Positions 1 through 12,338 of a stretch of DNA of 64,000 nt are shown here, in pieces. The stretch is from Chromera velia (Eukaryota > Sar > Chromeraceae): the NCBI GenBank assembly GCA_018398765.1, contig JAHBMJ010003194.1:28132-92131 (forward strand). Reading direction: 5' to 3'. Made by a program: the position numbers and the translations under genes. The first letter of the stretch is position 1. Every line of letters starts with the position of its first letter. The notes under the pieces are model-generated. The model was not told where the DNA came from and searched no databases. It worked only from the letters and a program-made list of their open reading frames with translations.

Positions 1-3000
1 CTACGCCCACGATTTCCACTTTCTGTTTGAACTCGTCCAAAACGCAGATGACAACAGGTCAGACGGCAGGACAGGGCAGACCAGACATGATGATGCAGGC
101 AGGCAACTTCCCAGTCTCCCTTTGGTCTATCTCAACTGGCAGTACCACTGTTGTCGATCCCTCTTCCTCTGTCTCTTTCTTCTTCTACCTGCAGATACGA
201 TCTTGGTGTCCAACCGACCCTGGACATCGTGGTCTCCCCCCACGCCCTCGACTTGCTGAACAATGAGCTAGGGTTCAGGGAGGAGGACGTGCGGGCTCTG
301 TGCTCAGTCGGGAGGTCCACAAAGACGCAGGAGAGAAAGGAGGGCTTGCACATCGGTCGCAAGGGCATTGGGTTCAAGGCGACCTTTGCGGTTACTTCAG
401 AGCCTCATGTGCTCTCTGCAGGGTTCAGATTCCGTTTCGACGCCCAGGGCCCTCAAGGGAGCTACGTGCTGCCCCACTGGATCGACCGTGAAGATGTGCC
501 GTCTCTTCCTCATGCAGAGTGTGCGGCCCTTTGCGAGGCTACCTCCGAAGTTGAGAACGTGACACGCATCCACTTGCCCTTCTCGGTTGGTAAGAGGAGC
601 GCGCTGTTCGCGCGATCAGTGCGGGAGGTGCGTGCCCTTCCCGCGACGCTTCTTCTCTTTCTGAACCGACTGACAAGAATTGCAGTCCATGTGCGGGAAT
701 TGAAAACATCCGTTCCCGATGTCTCAGTGGCTAGTTACACAGGGGACCGAACAGCCAGGGAATTCTCAACCCGACTGATGGAGAGGGAAGACAGGGGGGA
801 GGTCATGGTCCCAGATGACCTCCTTGTGGAAGTTGAGGAGACGGGGGGTGGGCTAGCGACTGCGTCTCTGATATCTCTCCAAGAGTTCTCCACAGATGTC
901 CAAAACAGATCATCGAGTCAGAACGACTCGCTCTGGCTGGTGGTCAGGCGGCGACTGGAACCTCCCGTTCTCCATGTAGTCGAGAATGCGGCGGCAGGCA
1001 CAGCAGGAGAAGGGGGAAAGAAGGAGAGGGGACCTACTCTCCTTCAAGTCGCATTCCACCTCCCTGCCCTAGTCGACCCACAGAACCTCAACTCCGATTG
1101 TGACGTCCCTGAAAGACAACCTGTGTGTGCCTATCTTCCCCTCGGCCGTTGCGGCCTCCGTTTCGTTCTTCAGGCAGATTGGGAAGTTGTGGCAGCGCGT
1201 GATCGGGTAAAGGAGGATAGTGGGTGGAATCAGTGGTTGAGGGAGAGGGCTGCCGAGCTAATTGTTTCGGCCTTATCGTTGATGCGATTGAAGATGGCAG
1301 GAATGTCTGCACAGAAGGGTTTGGACAGTGAACTTCCCCGCGTTCCTCTTTCGTTTTTGTTCCACATCCTTCCCCTTCCGTCTGAAATCTCTTCCGACTG
1401 GTTTGTGCCTGTTGCCAAGAGACTGCTGAAGTTGATGCGCCGTCAAAGGTGTGTGCCAACCACCGAAGGGGGATGGGAGCTTCCAGATAGATGTCTTTGG
1501 GCAGATGCATCTCTGCTTCGCGAGGTTGCGGCCCTGTTTCCATCGGGAAGCGGGGGGATGTCTCTAGTGTTGCCGTCCCTAGTGGAAAGCCTAGAGAGGA
1601 GCGGGAGGACAGAGGCTCTCGAGGAGTTGATTGGCCCCCCTTTTTCAGAGCACTATGTGTTGAAGCTGCTCCAGAATATGGACGCAAGCGGGGAGCTAGA
1701 GACGAAGCCTGCCCGCTGGTGTCAGCAGGTCCTCCTCCTTCTTGTTCGTCTCGGCCGTTCGAGGCCCCAGGTGCGATCACGGAGGGAAAGTGGGGGGGCA
1801 AAGAGGGACAGGGGAAAGGTGAGTGTGACGGAGGTTCTGCAGAGTCTCCCTCTTTTGCCCCTTCGTGACGGTACGAGGGCAGCGTCGTCCTCTGGAGGGC
1901 TGTTTGTGGAGGGTGTGACAAACCTCCAGCAGCAGGGAGGCACTACAGACCTGGAGGGGCTCGATGGGAGTCCAGTCGCCTCTGGAGGGCACCAGAAGGG
2001 AGGGATGGGGGGAAATTCTTCAAGAGACTCTGCGGCTGCGTGGAGGTCCATGGAGGGTCGAGAGGGACTCCAGCTGTGTCGGCTGGTGCGTGTGGTAGAC
2101 AGCAGCCTGTTTGAGGGTCTCGCTCTGGATGAGCTTGTTGTGCTGCGGATGAGTCTGAGTACTGCGTTTTGGTCTGCATGTTTCATACCTCTGGTGGCTT
2201 CTCGATCTCTTTTCTTTCTCCGCTTGTGTTTGTTGGAGTTTTTCTGCTCATTTGCTGTTTTACACTTTGAAAGTTTGCTTCAGTGTTTGTGGAGGCGGCG
2301 TTGTCGGCCTTGTGCATGCTTTGACGGTCGTTGTCGTAGCATTTTCATGCATGGGAAAATGTGAAGGAAAGTATACTGGAATGGAGTAAGACTTTTTATC
2401 ACATAATGTGTTGGTGCTTCTTTGGGTATTGTTTGTTGATTCGTGTACTTTTCGAATTCGCTTCTATGTGCAGGAAATGCTCTTAAACGATTTGGGAGTG
2501 CGTGAGCTGACTGATGAGAGCGTCACGCTGAGACTGACGACCGTCTTCTTCCCTGACGACCACAAAAGCGGCAGTGGAAATGAAAGGGAAAAGGGGAGAG
2601 CAAAAGAAGAGGCGCAGTTGCTTCTCTCAGATGCCCCTCTTGTGATTGACGCTTTCAGATTTCTTGTCGAACAGACGGTGCGAGGAAGAGGAAAGGAGAA
2701 GAGTGTTAGAACTCTCCTCACGAGACTTCCCCTCCCCTGCATTGTCTCTGTTCCTCCCGGTGGGATCAGTGAAGACAGACGGCTGTCCACACTCACAGGT
2801 CGAGACCTTCCTGAGAGTTTCTCTCTCAAATTTGGCCTCTCTGTTCTCGCCTGTGTGGGAGGAGGAGAAACAACGAGGGGATCTTCCTTTAATGCAGATC
2901 CTCCTGTGTCAGCATCTGTCCTTATGGACAGGCTGATGTGGAACTGTGCCGTTGTTCTCGTCTCCCCTACGGAGCAGCCGGTCCTCTTCCCTCGCCTCTC

Positions 3001-6000
3001 GTCTGCAGCAGTCTCCTCCCATATCCCTGCAGCCTCATGCATGGGCTCTGCTGACTTGTCCTCTCTGAATCCCCTGAGCCTGGATGTTCTTGGAGACCTC
3101 GGAGATCTCCCCTCTGTCCCCTCACACACGTGGCCCTGGGCTGTGGTGCATCCCGCCCTTTTCTTCCTTCCCCTTGCGGCAGTAGAAGAGAAGGAGAAGC
3201 AAATGGTCGAGCTGCAACGGCTCGCTGCCTCTGCTCAGAGATCCAAGTCCGACGAGGCCCAACACTGGTTGGACAAGAGGCTGCAAGAGGAGGAGGGGGA
3301 GAGATCTCTCTCTGCTCGAGCACAGAGAAGGACTCTAGAGGCATGGATTACAGCCCTGCGTACTGCAGGAGTGAGTCACTTCTTCTCCCTACGACAGCAA
3401 ACCTTGCACATTCCTTCATATCCGATGGACGTCAACTGCCGCATGCTCCCGCCTGAGGGCGTGGCTCTGATGCCGTTCGAGAGATACGCCCAGCTCTGGA
3501 TGCATCAGATCTTCTGTCCCCCCACAGCAGCAGCAGCAGTCGAGCAGGGTGAAGGAGAGGAAAACAGACAGATCCCCCCCCCCCAATGGCCGAAAGAAAC
3601 TGTGACTTTGGAGGACTTCGTTTGCCCCCCCTTCGAAAAAGCCCTCCTCCAGCTGGTCCCCTTTGCCCTCTCAGGATCCTCAGATGCGTCTTCCAAACTC
3701 TTGAAGCTCCTCAAGGCCTTCGTGCAGGCGCAGGCCGAGTGGCAGAGATACACGCCCCCCCGCCGTGTGCTTGGAATGATGGGCGCCTCCTTTGCGGTGT
3801 CAGAGGAGGTTGCCGAGTTCCAACGACGGCAGAGAACAGCAAGCGCAGGTATGAAGCAAGAGGCTCCTCAGCCATCGCCCCTGCAGTCCTCCTTCATGTA
3901 TTTCGCCCAGACCTGGTATTGGATTCCGAAGGCTGACGGTAGCGGATTGGCACCCCCGCCTTTCTTCTGGCTCCGTCATGATGCGATTCTCAGAGTTCTG
4001 CCTCGGTCCGTCATGCAGCCGTTCGTTCTCTCCGGAGAATTTGACGGTGCGGACCATGCAACTGAGACCGGTCTGGGGACTCAGAAGGGTCTGGGTGTAA
4101 GTGGTTTGAGGAGCCTGTCAGAGGGGGCCAGACTGGTACGGCTCCTTGACGATTGGTCCTCCCGTCCCCCCGGGACGTTTTTTGCCAGTCTGGAAACAAT
4201 GGACTCATTCTACAGTCTGTTTCTGCATCTGTCAGAAGACGAGAAGAGAACCGCAACGGACCTGCTGAAGAATTTGACTGATACAGGTCGACCTTTGATT
4301 TGGACCCCCCCCCGCCCCTCTTGGGGTATGTGGCAGACCCTCGACCGCACAACAGAAGTTGAGGGCATTTGGTGGGCAAGTGGAAGGTGTGGGGTGAAAT
4401 CGTGGGCACGTCCGGTGACTGAGCTGCCAGGGGTGGCTACGGAACCCCAGATGGGCTTTCTCGATGCTGCCATTCCCGCAGACGCCCTCTACCTCTTGCT
4501 GGATACTGTTTACAGCAAGGACACGTGCAGGGCTCTGGGAGAATCTGTGAGCCTTTGCAGCCAGCACCCGCCTATCGAGGCAGTGGTGGTGGCAATGGAA
4601 ACTGTTCGAAAGTCGCCTCTGCTGAGGCCTGAAGAGATGACCAAGCTCTTCCTCCGGTGCTGCGCGCACCTGAGAGACTCTCTGACAGAAGACACGAACA
4701 CCATCACCCTCGAGTGTGTGAGAGGTCTAGTATCTCGCCGTCTGTGGCCCGCAATTTTGCCCGACGGGACCTCCGAGAGCGTCAGTCTGTCCGAATTCAC
4801 CGTGATAGATCCCGTCTCTGCGAAGGACTCAGGACTCTACGGGGACTCTGGTGGTGGTCCCAAAAGACAGGTCGTGTTCCTGCAACAGGAGGGGGGGGTG
4901 TCCTTTCCGGTCGTTCTCCTGTCGTCTGTGAAAGCTCACCTCGAGACTAGAAAAAGATTTGCCCCAAGCGGTGTGAATGGGGACAGAATTTCTCCGGAGG
5001 ATGAGCTGATTGACGTGATCGCGTCTCTCCGACGGATTCTCTCCTCTGCTGCTGGAGAGAGCCTGACTGTGGGGGATTCAGGCTGCGAGGCAGAAATTCG
5101 ACTTGTCGACCGGCTTCCCCTCAGCCTCACGGACCCTCAGAGGTGCCAGAGAGTGGCACGAGTAGACGAAGCCCGGTGTCCGTCCCCCTTCGCATCAGAG
5201 AGGGGGGCACTCAAGGCGTTTGCGGGCTGTCAGCACTTGTTGCTCTCCTGTGTCTGTGCCCTTTTTCGCAGACTGTCCAGCATCAGAGCAGCAAAGGGAA
5301 AAGGGCAGCAGCCAAATCCATATCCAATGCATCACCAAAAGCTCTGGGGTGCTGCGTGTGCCCTCGAGGACTTTTTCTCTTCGCAGGATGGACAGGAGGG
5401 AGAAAGCGGGGTTGCTCTTATTTTCCCTCAGCTGATTGAAGGAGGCGCTGAGTGTCGTGTGGGGGCGCTGAGGGTTCAGTACGCAGTTGGGGGGGTACCC
5501 TTTGCAGACACGGTGGTGGAAGTCGAATACAATGAGAATGCTCACCAGATTCTGTGGCAAGAGTCACAGAGAGAAACTCAGAGTAATCGAGAAACGTCGA
5601 CTTTCGACGACTCAGGTGATGTGGACGACTTTTTGAAGAGACAATTGAAGGCGCTGTTGACCTTGCAAGCGCCAGGGAAAGATTTCCTCTCTCCTTCTGA
5701 GACTCATGGCGAATCGTCAGACAGTCTCCGAGAGTTACAGAGAGTAGTCGTGGAGACCGTGCGCAGTCTGACCACTCTTTTGGTGAGTGAGTGGAGGGAC
5801 TGCAACGACCGCGTGTCCGAAGTTGAGCGTCTCGCAGTTGCCCTTCCCATGCAGTCTGACGTGACGGGGGCGGCTCAGAGGGAGAGCCAGCCTGAACCTT
5901 CCACCGTGCTGAAGAGAAAGCTTGAGTGGTGCAGACAGTTGGTCGAGCAGCAGTGTCTCTCAGCAGGTGAGGGGACGGGGGCACAGGCAGGGGTAGCGGA

Positions 6001-8521
6001 TGAGGGTGGGATTGTGAGGAATGCCTGCCTTCAGGCATGGGAGCTATTGAGCGCAAAGGTACCGAGCTATCTCCTCGGGGAGAGATGGAAGCTCGCTCAG
6101 CAGGGTGACAGGCGTCTGTTTGGAATTGTTGAGGATTCACACCCCCTCCTCCAGGTGGCAGCAGAACATATCCAGACAGTGTGCCAGCAGGGTGCTCGAC
6201 CTGGTGTGGAGGCAGTGGCGGTGTACATGAGGGACGCGATCAGAAATTTCCGTCGCGCTGTTGCTGAGCGTGCCTGTGACGCCATTGAGAGGCTGGAGGC
6301 ACAAGTGCGTGAGGCTGAAGAGAGGGAGGAGGAAGAACGGAGACGGGAAGAGGAAGAGCGGAAGAGGAGGGAGGAGGAAGAAAGACGAAAAAGAGAAGAA
6401 GAAGAAGAAGAAAGACGATTAAGAGAAGAGGAAGAGAGGCGAAAGAAAGAGGAGGAAGAACGAAGAGAAAGGGAAGCTGCGGAAAAAGAAAAGAGAAGAA
6501 AGGCCGAGGAAGACAGACTCCTTTCCATCATGAAGCAAGAAGAAGAGGCAGCAAAGTTGAAGGCCGGAAAAGGAGACAAATCAACTGAGAATGCCACAAG
6601 GCCCCCAAGAAAACGAGGGCCCCCCCAGTTGAACTTTGCTGCTATGGGGGATGCGCTACTCACCTCCACTCCTTCCATCACCCTCCCCCCCCGTGCCGAC
6701 CCTCCCACAACCACAGCACACGAGCCCCCACCCGATCATCTGGTTACCATGGACATGACACGCCAGCTAGTCCTCAGAGAAGGTCCTCGTTCCCCTTCCC
6801 CGTCCCGCCCCCACCCCGAATCCAACCGCAACCTCATCCAGGAACCTCAACAGATTCCAAGAGGGGCTGCACAGGGCACTGTGCAGGCGGACTCTCTGCA
6901 GTACTCCACAAACCCGTCAGCTGCTACCAGTTCCATCCGCCCTGCCACTACGCCTTGTACCTCTTCTACCCCACCCAACGTCACCCAGGACGCCAACAGA
7001 GGGGCACAGCCTCCTGGTCACTCTGTCGGAGTTCCCGCCGCCCATCCCCACCGCCAACCCGACGCAGCAGCAGCAGCAGCAGACGAGAGAACGTCTTCCA
7101 AGAGTGTGCCTGCAGAGGTGTCTGAAGAGAGAGAAAGAGGCAAAGAGGCCGGCACCTCTGCAGTCTCATGCAACCCCTCTCCAAGTGACTCAGAGCGCCG
7201 CACAGCAGCAGACTCCCGTCCTCCCTCTCCCCCTGAGAAGGCGCATCTACCTGTGTCAGAACCGGAGGGTCCGATTCCCTCTTCGGCTGTCGAAGCTTCG
7301 GCTGAAGACGACACCACAAGCAGAGCAAGAGAGGAGGAAGGGGAATCAGCAGCTGCAGCTGTGGGCGTCTGCTGTACCTCTTCAGAAACAGAGGCTGCAG
7401 TACAGGGTGTGCATGGGGCGTCGGGAGACATTCTGCCGTTGTCTGAGCACGGGCAGGAGATAGCGGTGGAGAAGTTACGGTTTGTTATCCATACAGACGG
7501 CCCTCCTGCCGGTTCAGGAAGGGGGCAAGCATCGTATCATGAGGTAACGGCCACCAACGGCATCCCGTCTGTCACCGCAGTCGGGGGCCGTCCGCGTGGA
7601 GGACGAGGCGACGCCGGGTGGACAGAGTCGGACCCGAAAGGCCGAGTTGTGCACAGCAGCAACGAGTGGCAGGAAGAGGATGACGGGGCGTTCCGGGTGT
7701 ACCTGACAGACCCAGAAAGGCTGCGCGTAATGCGAGGACAGGAATCCCCGGATGCGCGTGCACGGGGGGGGCGTGGAGATCACCTTTTGGGTCTGGAGTT
7801 AGGGCGCACGGTGGGTGAATTCCTCAGATGGCAGGACAACCAAGAGGGAGGGGGTGTCACGGACTCGGCCTCAGTCTCGGGGACTGTGACAAGACTCACA
7901 GGCACAGGGGGTTGGGCCAGCCGGGCACAGATCAAACATGTCGGGCGGGTGGCTGAAGGGTGGGTGCGGGAACGCATGGAAGAAATCTTTTTTGGTCGAA
8001 GGGTTGTGTGGGTGAACGAACGGGCCGAGCAGAGCCTTCCGTTTGACCTCATCGTTCTCCCAAAGGGGGGGCATAATTCTGGGTTGGTCCCAGAAGGCTC
8101 CAATTGGGGGGGGGATGACCTCACAGAGCTCCTGAAAGACTTGAGAGACGCTCTGACGGAGAGACATGGGAGATCGGAGAGCACTCGGGCGCTTCCACTT
8201 GATGAGTGTCTGTTCGTTGAAGTCAAGGGCTCTGTTCGCCCTGCCCAGCGGAAGCCGTTTGTTGAAGTATCGTTACAGGAGTTGAGGTGGGCAGACCGCC
8301 TAGGCGACAGGTATGAGATCTGGAGAGTGACCGGACTCTGTCGGCAGGAACCAGAAGGGGAAGAAGGAAGATCGTCTGAGGGACAATTGGAGGGGGAGAT
8401 CGAGCGTGTGAGGGTGAAACAGGCTTGCATGACTGGGAAGGTTCATCTGCTCCTCTGCTTCCCTGCCGCAACTGCTGCGGCTACTGGTGCTGCAGCTGTT
8501 TCTTCTTCATCTATGGGCTAA
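1..8521 (+). CDS. NO VEIN-like protein: GHKL/HSP90-type ATPase fold plus C-terminal DUF3883 (5' partial)
   Basis: The first exon is cut by the window edge (frame from base 2) and ends at 57. An intron runs 58-194 (GT..AG), and the join restores one frame: an N-box ELVQNADDN, a G1-like LLNNELGF and a glycine-rich GRKGIGFK. These are the nucleotide-binding motifs of the GHKL fold, in the variant form seen in plant NO VEIN. Exon 2 runs 195 to about 2140 (exact donor unresolved). The last exon starts at 2474 after a clear acceptor and is open for 6 kb. It holds a Glu/Arg coiled coil (about 6270-6590), a disordered Pro/Ser region (about 6600-7600) and a DUF3883 domain (about 7930-8340; motifs LPFDLIVLPK, ECLFVEVKGS, YEIWRVTG). 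NO VEIN is a nuclear factor needed for auxin-dependent vascular patterning in Arabidopsis; its role in protists is unknown. The stop codon (8519-8521) lies in a transposon terminal repeat. Confidence 0.8.
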
Positions 8522-8523
8522 AA
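8508..8523 (+). repeat. Left terminal inverted repeat of the 7.5-kb transposon
   Basis: CATCTATGGGCTAAAA, the exact reverse complement of 16038-16053. It overlaps the last codons (Ser-Met-Gly) and TAA stop of the NO VEIN-like gene. Confidence 0.75.
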
Positions 8524-8750
8524 TTATAGTGGAATAGTCCACTATTTCTATCCCCTAATAGTCAATAGTGGGAATAGTGACTATTCCCTATTCCAATTAT
8601 AAAAAATAGTAGACTATTCCGACTATTCTGACATTTATGAACCTTATTTGAAAATAGTGACTATTCTCACTATTCCTGCCGACGCTTTAGTGACTATTCT
8701 CACTATTCCTGCCAAAACGAAGGTGACTATTCTCACTATTTAAAATACAG
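8524..8750. repeat. Left subterminal repeats (ACTATTCC/GGAATAGT)
   Basis: About fifteen degenerate copies of an 8-base word in both orientations, including two copies of GTGACTATTCTCACTATTCC. This is the typical layout of transposase-binding subterminal repeats in CACTA-type elements. No coding sequence was seen. Confidence 0.7.
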
Positions 8751-8853
8751 TCAACAAAAGATTCGACCCAGAGGAGACATCCGAGTGATGATGAAGAGAC
8801 TTCAAAGTTGGATTCGGAACTGTCCCTCCCCAAACCGTGAACACTGGCACCGC

Positions 8854-11802
8854 TTAAAGATCCGTCTCCAGCATTGCCTCCCCGTCAGAGGACCCATCTA
8901 CCTTGGAGTTGCCCTCCCCCGCACCCTCCACGTCATCAATGTCCCCCCCCTCTTCGTTCTGGTTTCCCCTACTTCCACTCTTCGCAAGAGAGAGGACACT
9001 AGGAAGAACAACTCCGCAACGACCAAGACAGTCGAGAGTGAAGTCTCTTATGTCTGCAAAAAGAGATGCGATTCTCGGATCAATTTTCTTTTCGGTTCAC
9101 ATCTGTCGGATCTGTTTCTGCACTTCCTCCCTCGGCATCTTTGTTTTCAAACTATAGGTCCGCAGACCCCTGCTCGTGATCTCTGCCCCATTAGCATAAT
9201 AAAACTCAACAATGGGGATATATGCCTTTGTCCGGCGGCAAACTGCAGAGGGGGAAAAGGTTTCGTTCTTGCTTGCGATGAATTCAAACACAGCAAGAAA
9301 AAAAGCAAGCTCTTGCAAGATCATGTACGGGAAGACGGGGTCGAAGACGTCTACTGCTGTGAGTGTGAATTCTCCTGATGCCTCACCCTCAGCGGGCCTG
9401 GCCTGCACAAACCCTGCAGAGTCCCCTTTTTTCGAATACCATGTCCCCTTTTTCTTTTAGGTCTCTGCAGCAGCTTCCCCAACAAACACTTCTGCTGCAT
9501 CTTTTCTGTCACTTGCGAAGACAGGTCGAAGGGCGGGGGCGAGCGCTACTGCAGAGCAGAGGGTAGAGAGCTCAAGGAGAGAGGGGTTCCGGAGAAACAC
9601 AAAAGTGAAAAACTCCATGGGTGCTCCCTCTCCTTCATCGAGATCGCGGGGCAGTCGACCCCCGCTCTGCAGTGTCTGCACTTTCTGCAAGACAAAAATA
9701 CGTGAACATTTGTATGTTAAAGACAATTCTGGATAAAATAAAAAAAAATACAATGGGGGACATTCAGGAGAAAAAATGAAAGCAAACGCGCTCAGTCTCT
9801 CACAGAAAGAACGAAAAAGAACACAGCTTCAAACAGTCTGAAAGTTGAGGAGAAGAAACGAAAATGAGGGGAAAAGAGAAGAAAAAGAAACAACTACTCC
9901 GAAGTAGTACCTGCGCATCAGCGGGGGCCAAAAGACTCTTCGTCCTTTCCTGTGCAAGGGCGGGGTGGGCGCGCAAAGGGGTGAAGATCTTTCGGTTCTT
10001 CGTATCCGTCGTCTGTGTCACCTCCCACTTAATTTGCCCACTGCCTTTCGCCCTGCCCGGATGTGCAGGTGGAACACCGAGGAGGTCAAAGGTCAGGTTC
10101 TTGTAGGGGCTGATGCGCTGCGCTGTAACATTTGAACCCTTTGACCACCCCGTCCCCCCAACTGCCTTCGAGTACAGATCTCCTGCCCTCAGCCAGAAAC
10201 GTTCATACAGCTTGTCTGGGGTTTTGTCCACCGTGTCAAAGCTCTGGAGGCCGCAGATCACGGCAGCCCAGTACCACGGATAAGATGGACCCTCCTCCGT
10301 CATATCCCCCAGAGTAATGCTGCAGCATCAAAAGAGGAAAGGGGGATAAGAAATAAAGAGGGTGACTCGGAGGAAGGAGTGAAAAGAGCGAAAAGGAGAA
10401 ATAAACGGAAAAAAAAAGCGGACAGAAATGGACAGAAGACCGGAGGAGACAGAAAAAAAATAAAAGGAGAAAGCAAGAGGAGAGAACCGAGTCTAGAATT
10501 AAGTGAGGACAAAGAGTGGAAGCGAGACGGACCGATTGACAAACCCCACTAACAGGTGAAGCCTGTCCAGAGGAACTTTGTCAATCGAGGCATCTGTTTC
10601 GTTTTCCTTCTGTTCCCCGTCTCCTGCCTTCCCTTTCTTCCTTCCCTTCTCAGCACCATCCTCGAGTGCCTTGATGCGTTGTCGTACTTAGCGGCAAAGG
10701 CACTCGAGGACGGTGCTGAGAAGGGAAGGAAGAAAGGGAAGGCAGGAGACGGGGAAGGAAGAAAGGGAAGGCAGAGAGGGAATGCCTTCACAAGCTTACG
10801 CTCAAACCCTGTATTCCCTATGAGGGAGGCCCACTCATCAAGCGTCTGTTTCGTTTTCCTTCTGTTCCCCGTCTCCTGCCTTCCCTTTCTTCCTTCCCTT
10901 CTCAGCACCGTCCTCGAGTGCCTTGATGCGTTGTCGTACTTGGCGGCAAAGGCACTCGAGGACGGTGCTGAGAAGGGAAGGAAGAAAGGGAAGGCAAGAG
11001 ACGGGGAAGGAAGAAAGGGAAGGCAGAGAGGGAATGCCTTCACAAGCTTATGCTCGAACCCTGTGTTCCCTATGAGGGAGGCCTACTCATCAAGCATCTC
11101 CTCCTCATCACTCTCCGTCTTCTTCTCTTTTTCTGTTTCTTTCTCCTGGCTGCTACTGGCAGCGCTTCTCTTTTCCCTCTTCTCTTCCTGTGAGGTCTTC
11201 TCTTTGTTCCCTCCCTCCTCTTTTTCTTTCTTTTCCTTCCTTTCCTTCCTCCCCTCTTCCTTTCCTTTTTTTTCTTTATCTTTGCACTCTTCTTCCTCTT
11301 TTCCCCCCCTTTTTTTTTCGCCTATTCTGGCACTCTTTCTCCTTCTTTTGACAGGTTCTTCCTCTTTTTCATCCTCCTCATCTTCTGACTCGGACTCGGG
11401 GGGACGCTTTTTGAGTTTCCCCTTCCCGTTCCCTCTGCCTCTGGGGATATCGTCTTCTTTGAAAGACTTTTCGTCATCCTCATCATCGTCCTTTGGAGTT
11501 TTCACACCTGCAGGAAGCAAGCCATGAACAGCAACAAGCAAAGATCACTTGCTGTACACAGTGGAAAAATTGTGGAGAGACCAGGAGAGACTGCAACAAC
11601 GAATTTTTATAGAGAGATGCGAGTGTATCCAAATCCGTCACCAACCTTTCAATGCTTTGAGTGCTTCAGGAGTACCCATCTCCTCGTCATCTTCCTCACT
11701 TGCACCCTTCTTTGCATTTTTGGGCTTCTTCTCAGCCTTTGACTCGGCCTTCTCTTTTGGGGGGCGCCTACGGTGGCCCTTGCCCTTCTTTTCGTCACCC
11801 AT
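8854..11802 (-). CDS. Transposon accessory protein: charged N-terminus, unknown globular C-terminus; probably defective
   Basis: The start codon is at 11802. Exon 11646-11802 (Lys/Glu-rich, begins MGDEKKGKGH) joins in phase to 11087-11507, a highly acidic and basic segment. An exon at 9911-10319 (WYWAAVICGLQSFDTVDKTP and following) joins in phase to one beginning at 9684 (KVQTLQSGGRLPRD). A further segment runs from about 9370 to 9100 and continues to a stop at 8854, but it is crossed by an in-frame TGA after IRQM near 9097. The middle is complicated by two near-identical 252-bp units at 10594-11093, which may have duplicated an exon. No known domain was recognised. It is transcribed away from the transposase, so it may play the role of a TnpA-like second protein, but that is only positional inference. 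Confidence 0.45.
10594..11093. repeat. Two tandem 252-bp units, each containing a 58-bp-arm hairpin
   Basis: Units start at 10594 and 10846. In each, a left arm (10615-10672; 10867-10924) is followed after about 24 bases by its reverse complement (10697-10754; 10949-11006), with one mismatch per hairpin. The arms are Pu/Py-skewed (CCTTCC/GGAAGG). On the minus strand the left part reads as a polypyrimidine tract ending in a CTCAG acceptor, and the unit ends with a GATGA|GT donor-like site, so the duplication could be an exon plus its splice signals. Confidence 0.85.
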
Positions 11803-12338
11803 TGAGAGAGAAACCCACAACACTGACACCTGAAAGTCAAAGAAGTGATAAAAACAGAACTTCCAATCCAGTACAAACAAGTCTCTGTGTGCTTTTGTGA
11901 CCCTTTTGAGTGAAAACAAGTTGTCGCTGTCCCTATTTTGTTCAAACAAGAACCTTTACAGTGCTTCACTTCCCGAGTCGCCATCACAGAAGCCAAGGCA
12001 GCGGTCGAAATTTTGTTTCAAAAGTGAGATGGCACGCATGCATGCATGGAGGCCCCAGCATGGCCCCGGCATGCTTGTATTACTCAATCCCGGCCATCTG
12101 AGCCGTCTCCCGCCGTCTCCCTAGCCGTCTCCAGGAGACGTGGATCTGTTGCAGCAACCAGATGTGTGAGAAGAGGATTCACAACATCCAAGGCGCTTCT
12201 GTGACAAGAAAGTTAAGCGAATGAACCAAGCGGTGGAAACTTTGAGACACAGTGGGCAAAGATATTCTCATAAACGCAATCTTTTCCCCATAGCCCGATC
12301 TTGCCCAATCTTCACATCCTTTCTCTCATTCTAGCAGT
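11803..12338. promoter_or_regulatory. Divergent intergenic region between the two transposon genes
   Basis: This 536-bp spacer separates the minus-strand ATG at 11802 from the plus-strand ATG at 12339, so it should hold both promoters. A run of GCATGCATGCATG lies near 12036-12050. No TATA box was convincingly identified. Confidence 0.4.

Noticed and set aside
1088-1921. Minus-strand 277-codon frame
   Set aside because: Antisense shadow of the NO VEIN-like exon, which has recognisable motifs.
8785-9378. Plus-strand frame inside the transposon
   Set aside because: The minus strand here continues the accessory gene with better residue composition and splice signals.
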